From contig NZ_CAADHO010000009.1 of NCBI RefSeq assembly GCF_900699765.1, positions 186,001 through 250,000 on the forward strand: a stretch of DNA of 64,000 nucleotides, given 5' to 3'. Below the pieces are notes generated by a model that saw nothing but the letters and a program-made list of their open reading frames with translations, had not been told where the DNA came from and did no database searches. Origin of the DNA: Desulfoluna butyratoxydans. GTDB lineage: Bacteria > Desulfobacterota > Desulfobacteria > Desulfobacterales > Desulfolunaceae. Both the position numbers and the translations under genes were made by a program. Position 1 is the first letter of the stretch. The number at the start of each line of letters is the position of its first letter. Shown here one piece after another: positions 26,191-33,894 of this stretch.

Positions 26191-26308
26191 CCCCGGCTCG
26201 TCGACTCATTCTGCCCTGTGGCCACCGCCCCTTCCTCTCTCCTGGCGGTTCTTTCGATTCGTCACAATCTGGTGACAGCCCCTGCCCGTTGGGAGGGGCT
26301 GTGTTTGG

Positions 26309-27739
26309 CTAAACAGCCCGCTTTATCACGCCTCCCGATGGCCTGGCCGCGTAGAGTTCGGCGATGGTTCCTCCGGAGGGGGAGAGGTCGCCCGCTCCCC
26401 ACGTGTCCGGCTCTGCCGAAGTGGCCAGGGCCGCCGAATCCTCGTCTTTGTTGCTGAGGCTCCAGTTTGCGTAGCTCACGTTGTTGTCGTTCAACGCACT
26501 GAGCCAGCCCTCGGTTTCGGCTTTGCCCACCCCCTGGCCGCCGTCGGCCATGGTGGTGCCGAATTCGGTCACAAAAACGGGCAGCGCGTCGTCCATGGCT
26601 GTCTGGAACATGTTGAAGACGTGCTGGCCGGGCTCGGGCAGGTGCTCTTTGGCGTAAAAGTGGAGGTTGTACATGATATTCTCCCGGTCCTCGATGGGGC
26701 TGTCGACGACCTGGTCCAGGCGCTGGCACCATTCCGGCGTGCCCACGAGGATGACGTTCTGCGCCCCCGTTTCCCGGATGGCGTCGATGATCTCCTCTGC
26801 AGTCCCTTTCATGTCCTCCCAGGTGTAAAGGGGGGCGCCCGACGAGTTGTCCGGTGTGGAGTAGTTCGGTTCGTTGAAGATTTCAAAGAGCACATTGGGG
26901 CTCTCTCCGAAGGTCCGGGCCATCTCTTCGAAGAAGCCGATGGCATGGGCTTTCCACTCCTCCGGGTCCATCTCCACGGTGCCGGAGAAGTCCCGGGACG
27001 GAAAGGGCTGGACCCCGTAGGTGAAGTCATAGAGCAGGTGCCAGTCGATGATGACATAGAGGTCCGCATCAATGGCCTCCTGAACCCTGGTTTTGATCTC
27101 TTCCCGCAGGTTCGCCTGGCCCGTAGGGGCAAAGTCGAGATATCCCGTGTCGTCCTCGGTTGCCGTGTACATGGCAACGCGCACGAGGTTGCCGCTGAAC
27201 ACCGAGGGAATCTGTTCCATGCTGTGGGGGTTGAGGAACTCGCCGTACCAGGTGTATCCGTGGGAACTCATGCCAAGGAGGAGGATGTCATCACCGTCTT
27301 CCCCCTTGAGGCGCCCGTCGGTCCCCACAAAGAGGGCTCCTCGGGTGGAGGGCGTGTCCGGGACGGGGGACTCGCCTGCTCCCTGGTCCGCTGTGGCCGT
27401 GCAGGTGAGATCCTCTTCGGTGAGGTCACCCTGGTCAAAGTCAAAGCCGATGACAAAGGAGTCGCCGGGAGCGATGATGACGGGATCTTCCTCAGCCTCC
27501 AGGGTGATGGTGAGGGTGGTCCCGGCTGTGGCGGCGTAGACCTCCATGTCCAGTTCCACCCAGGCCGACTTAAAGTCCTGGATGATGGCGGCGTCTGCCG
27601 TCACCTCCAGGGTGCAGTCCTCGGCGTCCAGTGGGGTGGAAAGGGTGTTGGTGACGGTCACCTCAAAGAGGGTCCAGTTTTCATTTTGGTTGGCAACCTC
27701 CACAGAGGTCTCAAGCTGGGTGGTGTTTTTTGACGGCAT
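26309..27739 (-). CDS. Glycoside hydrolase family 5 (cellulase-like) with N-terminal Ig/CBM-like domain
   Basis: The 476-residue protein has a beta-sandwich-like N-terminal part (about 8-125), a short linker and a GH5 catalytic TIM barrel (about 135-470). The acid/base Glu is in EIFNEPNYS (residue 290), the nucleophile Glu in VFVTEFGTT (residue 392), and IIDWHLL carries the conserved His near 234. Members cleave beta-1,4-glucans or mannans. The ATG has a strong AAGGAG upstream, and the N-terminus MPSKNTTQLETSVEV has no signal peptide, which is unexpected for a cellulase. It stands alone, convergent with the sigma54 activator. Horizontal acquisition is possible but cannot be shown from this window alone. 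Confidence 0.9.
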   Translation of the reverse strand: MPSKNTTQLETSVEVANQNENWTLFEVTVTNTLSTPLDAEDCTLEVTADAAIIQDFKSAWVELDMEVYAATAGTTLTITLEAEEDPVIIAPGDSFVIGFDFDQGDLTEEDLTCTATADQGAGESPVPDTPSTRGALFVGTDGRLKGEDGDDILLLGMSSHGYTWYGEFLNPHSMEQIPSVFSGNLVRVAMYTATEDDTGYLDFAPTGQANLREEIKTRVQEAIDADLYVIIDWHLLYDFTYGVQPFPSRDFSGTVEMDPEEWKAHAIGFFEEMARTFGESPNVLFEIFNEPNYSTPDNSSGAPLYTWEDMKGTAEEIIDAIRETGAQNVILVGTPEWCQRLDQVVDSPIEDRENIMYNLHFYAKEHLPEPGQHVFNMFQTAMDDALPVFVTEFGTTMADGGQGVGKAETEGWLSALNDNNVSYANWSLSNKDEDSAALATSAEPDTWGAGDLSPSGGTIAELYAARPSGGVIKRAV

Positions 27740-28126
27740 GGTGTTCTCCTTGAAAGAAGGTGTTGATCCGGGTCGGTGGCCCGGACAAGGGGGGGCAGGG
27801 CAAGCAGCCTCGGCAGGCCCATGGGGCCGTGGACGGGCAGCGTGCCGGAGCCCGGCTTCACGAAGGGCTCAAGGGACGCAAGGAGTGTCTTTAAAGAGAT
27901 CGTGTCTGGAATACCGCGTTCTGTCGATTTGTGTGGGGATGGGCGAATGAAGAATGGGGCAGGCAGGGCGGAAACGGATTTTAAGGGCGAAATAATGAGA
28001 TGATCTGTTTATGGATTGTTGATAAAAAATGTAACCGTTTCCCCGGGTTGTCGCAAGTGGTGAGGCTTGTTTTTTTGTGCGGGCGCGTGTTTGGTATAGC
28101 GGACGCCAAAGGATACGGGCGGGGAC
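27740..28126. other. Gene-free stretch upstream of the GH5 gene
   Basis: No gene is supported. The GH5 promoter should lie in 27760-27950 on the minus strand. I looked for a -24/-12 (TGGC-N8-TTGC) element and found none convincing. Confidence 0.45.
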
Positions 28127-28133
28127 GAAAAAC

Positions 28134-28174
28134 GTGCCGCAGCGGTTCGTTTCCTCCGTGGAAAACCATCGCTG
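28134..28174. terminator. Bidirectional terminator after gctB
   Basis: GTGCCGCAGCG pairs with CGCTGCGGCAC around a longer loop, with inner pairing GGTT/AACC. A T-run follows on the plus strand (ATTTTTTG), and on the minus strand the stem is followed by GTTTTTC, so it can end the CoA-transferase operon. Confidence 0.85.
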
Positions 28175-28210
28175 CGGCACATTTTTTGGGGGCTCGTGCA
28201 CCGGCCCTCA

Positions 28211-29020
28211 CTACTGAAGGAAGATCCCTTCCGGGTCGATGACGTTGTAGAGCAGCTCCAGCTCCTCGTAGGTGGGCAGCTCGGTCTCTCCGCTCACCCG
28301 TGAGATGTTCAGGTCCAGGCTGCAGTGGGCCTTCACCTCTTTGGGTGTGGTGCCGGGGTGGTAGGTGTCCAGATAGATCTCGCCGTTTTCATCGAAGCGG
28401 AAGACCCCCATGTTGGAGATCACCGCCGACGGCCCTCCGCGAAAGGCCCGGTTGTACACCTCTTTTTTGGGGACCAGCTCGCCCGAGGGCCACTTGGGGA
28501 TGCGCCACCCCGGTGAGGTGATGTAGTCGATGCGCTCTTTGAACCGTCTTTTCTCCTGGGGCATGATAAAGACGGTCTTGCGGGCCAGGCCGTTGATGTC
28601 CGAGTTCCCCCCGCTGCCCGTGAGTCGCTTTTCCGGGACCATGCCGTAGGCGCCCATGCCCGTGGTGTTGACGTTGCCGTATCGGTCCACCTCGGCACCG
28701 CCCAGGAAGGCAAGGTCCACCACCCCGCGCTGGAGCTGGTTGAAGACGTCGGTGAGGCCCGAGGCAATGGAGGCCTGGTAGCTGCACCGGGCGTCCCCCA
28801 CCGAGGTGGGCAGGGAGATGGGGCGGCCGTCCACGCTGCCCGCCTCGTAGATGCACACCGCGTTGGGGGAGGTGTTGTGCTGGGCCAGCATGATGGCCAG
28901 CATGGGCAGGCCGGTCCCGGCAAAGACGATGTCTCCGTCTTTGACCTCCCGGGCCGCTGCCACGGCAAGGAGGTCCATGGGTTTGAATTCCCCGTTTTTG
29001 ACGTAGTTGGGTGCTGTCAT
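28211..29020 (-). CDS. gctB: Glutaconate-type CoA-transferase subunit B
   Basis: The 269-residue protein matches the family I CoA-transferase beta subunit. The conserved CIYEAGSVDGRP contains the probable catalytic Glu (residue 59), and ADVFN/VDLAFLGGAEVDRYGN marks the C-terminal fold. Its ATG overlaps the stop of gctA by ATGA, so the two are translated together as a heterodimer. These enzymes move CoA from acetyl-CoA or another donor to a carboxylic acid; with the neighbouring beta-oxidation genes, activation of butyrate, glutarate or a similar short acid is likely. The exact substrate is an inference. Confidence 0.88.
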   Translation of the reverse strand: MTAPNYVKNGEFKPMDLLAVAAAREVKDGDIVFAGTGLPMLAIMLAQHNTSPNAVCIYEAGSVDGRPISLPTSVGDARCSYQASIASGLTDVFNQLQRGVVDLAFLGGAEVDRYGNVNTTGMGAYGMVPEKRLTGSGGNSDINGLARKTVFIMPQEKRRFKERIDYITSPGWRIPKWPSGELVPKKEVYNRAFRGGPSAVISNMGVFRFDENGEIYLDTYHPGTTPKEVKAHCSLDLNISRVSGETELPTYEELELLYNVIDPEGIFLQ

Positions 29021-29994
29021 GATCGCGTCCCCCTTTTGACCCGGGTGGAGTAGCCGAAGGCCGGGTTGGCCTTCAGGGTTTTGAGCCGCCGGACACCGAT
29101 TTTTTCAAGGTATCCGTCAAAGTCGTCGACCCCCGTGACCCACTCCTCCACCCAGGTGTCGAGGCCTTCCTGGGTGCGGGTGGCGTTGAAAAAATCGCGG
29201 ATGAATTCGCCGTCGGTCTCGTACTGGCCGTAGCATCCCGTGGGGTGCCCCGCCCAGGGGAGTTCCACGATGTAGTGCACCTGGTGACCGGGCACGAGGT
29301 TGCGGGTGGGGTCCCTTCGGATAAACTCTTCGGTGACCACCTGCTCGGCGATGACGATGACCTTGTCCGAGGCCTTGATGGCTTCGGCGTCGGAGTAGGT
29401 CTGCCCGTCGATGCGGACGGTGCCTTCGTCCCCCACCATCTGCACGTGGGCGATGCACCAGTCCGGGTTGCAGGCCGGCACATGGAGGAGCTGGCTGTCG
29501 TAGAAGGGGTCGTCCACGATTGCTGCTTTGAGCTTGGGAATTTTATCGTGGGTGCCGTCCCGGAGTCCCAATTGCCCCAAATGATCGTAGGCGGGATTGA
29601 GCATGTCGGTGCCCAGGCTGGCATAGGTGGGAAGGTAGGGCAGGCCCATGGAGCCTGCGGTCATGCGGGCCAGGATCTGGACGTGGGAGTAGTCTTCGAT
29701 GACCACTTCCCCTGCTTCGGCCTTTCGGGCAAGGTTGGCTCCGATCTTGCCGTAGAGTTCATGGCCGATCCAGCAGGATTCCCAGATCTTGACACACCCG
29801 GCGCCGATGAGCAGGTCGCTGTGGGTGCCGCCGTTGACCTCCACCAGGTGCAGGTCCCGTTTTTTCTGGCGGATGAGCTCGTAGATGGCTGCCATGGGGC
29901 GGCGCCAGATGGTGAACCCGCTGAAAGTCAGCATGTCGCCGTCACGGATCAGGCCGACGGCCTCGGTCAAACCGATGTGTTGTGGTTTACCCAT
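29017..29994 (-). CDS. gctA: Glutaconate-type CoA-transferase subunit A
   Basis: The 325-residue protein carries the alpha subunit fold: IRDGDMLTFSGFTIWRRPMA at the start, then GCVKIWESCWIGHELYG and DDPFYDSQLLHVPACNPDW. The start at 29994 is supported by AAGGAGAG 8 bases upstream; the longer frame to 30045 adds a non-conserved extension. It overlaps gctB by four bases. It is the fourth gene of the operon after thiolase, hydroxyacyl-CoA dehydrogenase and acyl-CoA dehydrogenase. Together with GctB it would make the CoA thioester used by the upstream enzymes. Confidence 0.88.
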   Translation of the reverse strand: MGKPQHIGLTEAVGLIRDGDMLTFSGFTIWRRPMAAIYELIRQKKRDLHLVEVNGGTHSDLLIGAGCVKIWESCWIGHELYGKIGANLARKAEAGEVVIEDYSHVQILARMTAGSMGLPYLPTYASLGTDMLNPAYDHLGQLGLRDGTHDKIPKLKAAIVDDPFYDSQLLHVPACNPDWCIAHVQMVGDEGTVRIDGQTYSDAEAIKASDKVIVIAEQVVTEEFIRRDPTRNLVPGHQVHYIVELPWAGHPTGCYGQYETDGEFIRDFFNATRTQEGLDTWVEEWVTGVDDFDGYLEKIGVRRLKTLKANPAFGYSTRVKRGTRS

Positions 29995-30067
29995 CGTACT
30001 CTCCTTGCGATGAACGGGGTGATGGCACGGGCGGTCCCGCGGCATGCGGGATCGCCCCTTTTGGGTC

Positions 30068-31240
30068 TTACGCCGCTGTTTTGCTCGTCCGTTTTTTCTT
30101 CTTGTCCTTCATCAGGGCATCGGCGATGACGATGCGCTGCACCTGGTTGGTGCCCTCGTAGATGGTGGTGATGCGCGCATCCCGGTAGAAACGCTCCACC
30201 GGATACTCCTTGGTGTAGCCGTAGCCGCCGTGGATCTGGATTCCCTGGCCGGTGACGCGCTGGGCCATCTCCGAGGCGTAGCATTTGGCCATGGAAGCCT
30301 GGGCCGTGCAGGGCTCACCCCGTTCTTTGGTGGCGGCGGCGTTCAAGACCAGGAGCCTGGCCGCCTCCACATCCATGGCCATGTCGGCCAGCATCCACCG
30401 GAGCCCCTGGAATTCGGAAATGGGCTTGCCGAACTGCTCCCTTTTTTTTGCGTATTTTTTGGCCTCGTCCAGGGCCGCCGTGCCGATGCCCAGGGCCAGG
30501 GAGGCGATGCCGATGCGACCGGCGTCCAGGCCGGACATGGCTACGAGGAACCCTTCTCCTTCCTTGCCCAGCAGCCTCGATGCGGGCACGCGGCAGTCCG
30601 TGAAGTTTAAGTCCACGGTGTCCGAGGCGCACTGGCCCATCTTGTCTTCCACCCGCCCCACCTCAAAGCCGGGGAGGTCCGGGGTGATGAGAAAGGCGGA
30701 GATCCCCTTGCTGCCCGTGGGGGCGGTGCGGGCAAGAAGGATGGTGACTCCGCCGTTTTTGCCGCTGGTGATAAATCGCTTGGTGCCGTTGATGATGTAC
30801 TCATCCCCCTTTTTTTCCGCTGTGCAGCTCATGGACTGGGGGTCGGATCCCGCTTCCGGTTCGGTGAGGGCAAAGGCCCCGATGAATTCACCTTGTGCCA
30901 TGGGCCGGAGGAAGGTCTCCTTCTGCTCTTCGGAGCCAAATCGCTCGATGCTTCCGCAGCAGATGGAGTTGTGTACGGACATGATCACGGCCGTGGAGGC
31001 GCAGGCGTAGGCGATCTCGCTCAGGGCCAGGGAGTAGGCCACGGTGCCCATGTCTTCCCCGCCGTATGTTTCGGAAACAAGCATGCCCAGCAGTCCCAGT
31101 TCCCCCATTTTCTTCAGGCTGTCTGCGGGGTATTCATGGGTTTTGTCCCGCTCGGCGGCTTTTTCCGCCAGCTCCTTCCGGGCGAACTCCCTGGCCATCT
31201 GCTGGATCATCTGCTGCTCTTTGCTGAGTTGAAATCCCAT
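30068..31240 (-). CDS. Acyl-CoA dehydrogenase (short/medium chain, butyryl-CoA type)
   Basis: The 390-residue flavoprotein has the three-domain ACAD fold. Motifs include FALTEPEAGSDPQSM near 130, a W/F-ITSGK region (GTKRFITSGKNGGV) and the C-terminal QIHGGYGYTKEYPVERFYRD with IYEGTNQVQR, in which Glu is the catalytic base of short-chain dehydrogenases. It oxidises an acyl-CoA to the 2-enoyl-CoA with ETF as electron acceptor; no etf genes are in the window. AAAGGAG precedes the start. It is third in the operon. Glutaryl-CoA dehydrogenase is less likely because the size and motifs fit the butyryl/isobutyryl group better. Confidence 0.92.
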   Translation of the reverse strand: MGFQLSKEQQMIQQMAREFARKELAEKAAERDKTHEYPADSLKKMGELGLLGMLVSETYGGEDMGTVAYSLALSEIAYACASTAVIMSVHNSICCGSIERFGSEEQKETFLRPMAQGEFIGAFALTEPEAGSDPQSMSCTAEKKGDEYIINGTKRFITSGKNGGVTILLARTAPTGSKGISAFLITPDLPGFEVGRVEDKMGQCASDTVDLNFTDCRVPASRLLGKEGEGFLVAMSGLDAGRIGIASLALGIGTAALDEAKKYAKKREQFGKPISEFQGLRWMLADMAMDVEAARLLVLNAAATKERGEPCTAQASMAKCYASEMAQRVTGQGIQIHGGYGYTKEYPVERFYRDARITTIYEGTNQVQRIVIADALMKDKKKKRTSKTAA

Positions 31241-31269
31241 GGTGACTCCTTTTTGCTGAAGGTGACGGG

Positions 31270-32124
31270 TCAGTCCGCGTAGTCGTAGATGCCCTTGCCG
31301 GTTTTTCTGCCGAGCCAGCCCGCGTTGACGTACTGGGTCAGCAGGGGGGAGGGGCGGTATTTCGGGTCCCCGTAGCCATCCTGGAGCACGCCCAGGATGG
31401 CCTGGATGGTGTCCAGGCCGATGAGGTCGGCCAGGGCCAGGGGGCCCATGGGGTGGTTCATGCCCAGCTTCATGATGTTGTCGATGCCCTCGGCCGTTGC
31501 CACGCCCTCGTAGAGTTCCCAGAGGGCTTCGTTGATCATGACCTGGAGGACCCGGTTGGAGACAAAACCGGGCACGTCCTTACACTCCACAGCCACCTTG
31601 CCCATCTTTTCGGAGGTCTCGATGATGGTGCGGCACACCTCGTCGGTGGTGGCGACGCCTCGGATGATCTCCACGAGTTTCATGACGGGCACCGGGTTCA
31701 TGAAGTGCATGCCGATGACCTTTTCCGGCCGGTTTGTGCAGGCGGCGATGCGGGTGATGGGAAGGGACGAGGTGTTGGTGGCCAGGATGGCGTGGGACGG
31801 GGCCGTGGCATCGAGTTCTTCGAACACCTTTGCCTTGATCTCCAGATTCTCCACGATGGCTTCGATGACAAGGTCGCAGTCCGCGGCATCCTCCAGGCTG
31901 GTGGAACAGGTGACGCGCCCGAGCACGGCCTGTTTCTCCTCTTCGGTTAGTTTGCCTTTGGCCACGCTGCGGGACAGGTTCTTGTCCATGGCCGTCATGC
32001 CCTTGTCCACCAGATCCATGTTGATGTCGTACTGCACGGTGTCAAATCCCGATTGCGCTGCGACCTGGGCAATGCCGCCCCCCATCTGGCCAGCGCCGAT
32101 GACCATGATTTTTTTGATTTCCAT
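31270..32124 (-). CDS. hbd: 3-hydroxybutyryl-CoA dehydrogenase
   Basis: The 284-residue protein shows the Rossmann motif VIGAGQMGGGIAQVAAQSGF, the HMFNP-like MHFMNPVPVMKLVEIIRG signature, and the C-terminal NRVLQVMINEALWELYEGVA helix. It oxidises L-3-hydroxyacyl-CoA to 3-oxoacyl-CoA with NAD. Length is typical of stand-alone Hbd (about 280). GGAGGT precedes the ATG. The gene lies between thiolase and acyl-CoA dehydrogenase; there is no fused enoyl-CoA hydratase domain. Confidence 0.95.
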   Translation of the reverse strand: MEIKKIMVIGAGQMGGGIAQVAAQSGFDTVQYDINMDLVDKGMTAMDKNLSRSVAKGKLTEEEKQAVLGRVTCSTSLEDAADCDLVIEAIVENLEIKAKVFEELDATAPSHAILATNTSSLPITRIAACTNRPEKVIGMHFMNPVPVMKLVEIIRGVATTDEVCRTIIETSEKMGKVAVECKDVPGFVSNRVLQVMINEALWELYEGVATAEGIDNIMKLGMNHPMGPLALADLIGLDTIQAILGVLQDGYGDPKYRPSPLLTQYVNAGWLGRKTGKGIYDYAD

Positions 32125-32160
32125 GGGTAAAACCTCCGTTTGGTTGGATGTGAACAGGTG

Positions 32161-33522
32161 TCAGGGCTCCACGCGGATCAGCATGGCATCGCCCTGGGCG
32201 TGTCCGGAGCAGATGCCGCAGACGCCGATACCGCCGCCCCTTCGTCTCAGCTCGTAGGCCAGGGTCATGACAATGCGGGCTCCGGTGGCCCCGATGGGGT
32301 GGCCGTAAGCGATGGCGCTGCCGTTGACGTTGACCTTCTCCAGCATCTTCTCCTTGGAAAGGCCCAGAATGGAGCGGGCACTCACCAGGGCCACGGCGGC
32401 AAAGGCTTCGTTGATCTCAATGAGGTCCACGTCGTCGCAGGTGAGGTTGTTCTGGTCCAGGACCTTTTTGATGGAAAGCCCCGGGACTGTTGCGATGTCT
32501 TTGGTGGGCTGGGAGACCTCGGCGTAGTCGACAATGGAGAAGAGGGGCTTGAGGCCCAGCTCGTCGGCCTTTTCCCGGCTCATGAGAAGGCAGACGTCTC
32601 CTCCGTCGTTGACCCCCGGGGCGTTGCCCGCGGTGACGCTCCCCGGTTTGCCGGTGACCGTGCTTGTGTGGCCGAAGACCGGGGGCAGCTTGGACAGGCC
32701 TTCCAGGGTGGTGGTGGGGCGCGGGCCTTCGTCTTGTGTCATCACATCGGGCTTTTTGCCGTTTCGGTAGGCCACGGGGAAGATCTCGTCGTCGAGCTTT
32801 CCGGCTGCCATGGCGGCAACCGCCGCCGTCTGGGAGTGAAGGGCCCATTCATCGTTCTCTTGCCGTGAGAACCCGAATTCATCGGTGGTTTCCGAGCCGT
32901 GGATGGCCATGTGCCGATTGTAAAAGGCGTCCCACAGGCCGTCGTAGACCATGAGATCCCGGGTCTCGCCGCTGGGCAGGCCCATACGCTGGCCGAACCG
33001 CATGTTGGGCAGGGCGTAGGGGCAGTTGCTCATGCTCTCCTGGCCCCCCGCGATGCAGATGTCGGCCCGGCCCAGCTGGATCATCTGGGCGGCCAGGTCG
33101 ATGGTCTTGATGCCCGAGGAGCAGACCTTGTTGACGGTGATGGAAGGGACGGACTCCGGGAGTCCGGCCAGGATGGTGGCCTGGCGCCCGGGGACCTGGC
33201 CGCAGCCCGCTGGGACCACCTGGCCCATGATGACGTAGTCGATCTCCTCGGGGGCCACCTTGCCCTCCATGCGCCTCAGCACCTCCTTGATGGCCATGGC
33301 ACCAAGCTCCGGGGCATCGTACTGTTTCAGCTGGCCGCCGATGACCCCGTAGGGGGTCCGGCATGCCTCCACGATGACGACGTCCCGGTGATGCTTGAAC
33401 CGGTTGTCGATTTTTTTGCCCGTGCCCTTGAACTCGGCCTTTCGCTGGCCGAATCCGGCGATGGGGGCGTCCCTGTAAACGTCTTTTCTCTTGATTTCAA
33501 GTGTTTGGACAAAGTCAGACAT
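32161..33522 (-). CDS. Acetyl-CoA acetyltransferase (thiolase) with N-terminal extension
   Basis: The 453-residue protein is a thiolase with nucleophile Cys in VNKVCSSGIKTIDLAA, the conserved His in YGHPIGATGARIVM and the second Cys region as GVCGICSGHAQGDAM. A typical thiolase is about 390-400 residues; the first ~45 residues (KRKDVYRDAPIAGFGQRKAE and following) are extra. AGGAG sits upstream of the ATG. It should cleave 3-oxoacyl-CoA into acetyl-CoA and a shortened acyl-CoA. It is the first gene of the operon and is preceded by the sigma54-type promoter at 33615-33632. Confidence 0.93.
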   Translation of the reverse strand: MSDFVQTLEIKRKDVYRDAPIAGFGQRKAEFKGTGKKIDNRFKHHRDVVIVEACRTPYGVIGGQLKQYDAPELGAMAIKEVLRRMEGKVAPEEIDYVIMGQVVPAGCGQVPGRQATILAGLPESVPSITVNKVCSSGIKTIDLAAQMIQLGRADICIAGGQESMSNCPYALPNMRFGQRMGLPSGETRDLMVYDGLWDAFYNRHMAIHGSETTDEFGFSRQENDEWALHSQTAAVAAMAAGKLDDEIFPVAYRNGKKPDVMTQDEGPRPTTTLEGLSKLPPVFGHTSTVTGKPGSVTAGNAPGVNDGGDVCLLMSREKADELGLKPLFSIVDYAEVSQPTKDIATVPGLSIKKVLDQNNLTCDDVDLIEINEAFAAVALVSARSILGLSKEKMLEKVNVNGSAIAYGHPIGATGARIVMTLAYELRRRGGGIGVCGICSGHAQGDAMLIRVEP

Positions 33523-33894
33523 ATCCCGCTCCTGTTTGGGGTTGAGGGTGGATGTTCTTTTTTGATGCGGTCCTCCCGGGGTGTGGATCGCGGGAGCCGT
33601 TGCCCACTGAGAAAGAGCAGGACCCGTGCCAATTGTTTGGTCTTTGTATGGATCCGCTGTGATAATAAGGTTTTACTGTGGATTTTGGGGCGGAATCTAT
33701 CCGGGGCGCTTCGGGGTGTTTATGCCACGGGACAGGTGTGCTGTTAGGATTCAACGTCTTGAAAGAACGAGGTTTTGGTGCGTGGCGGGGCTTCGGGCGT
33801 TATGGGGTGGCAGGTGTCCGGGGGTGACGGGGGAGTTGTCGGTAGGGACAAGGAGGGGGCTGCCGCAGGGTGTGCGGCAGCCCTGAAGGGGGGC
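33523..33894. other. Promoter region between the activator and the thiolase operon
   Basis: No gene is seen. It contains the sigma54-type promoter at 33615-33632 and a hairpin at 33859-33884 (GCTGCCGCA with TGCGGCAGC) close to the end of the activator gene. Confidence 0.55.
33615..33632 (-). promoter_or_regulatory. Sigma54 (-24/-12) promoter of the thiolase operon
   Basis: On the minus strand the sequence is TTGGCACGGGTCCTGCTC. It has GG and GC separated by exactly ten bases and matches the TGGCAC-N5-TTGCW consensus closely. It lies about 90 bases before the thiolase ATG. The adjacent gene upstream encodes a sigma54 activator, which makes a functional promoter likely. Confidence 0.8.

Noticed and set aside
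27740..27950. Sigma54 promoter for the GH5 gene
   Set aside because: No GG-N10-GC element with the TGGCAC/TTGC context was found in the minus-strand upstream region.
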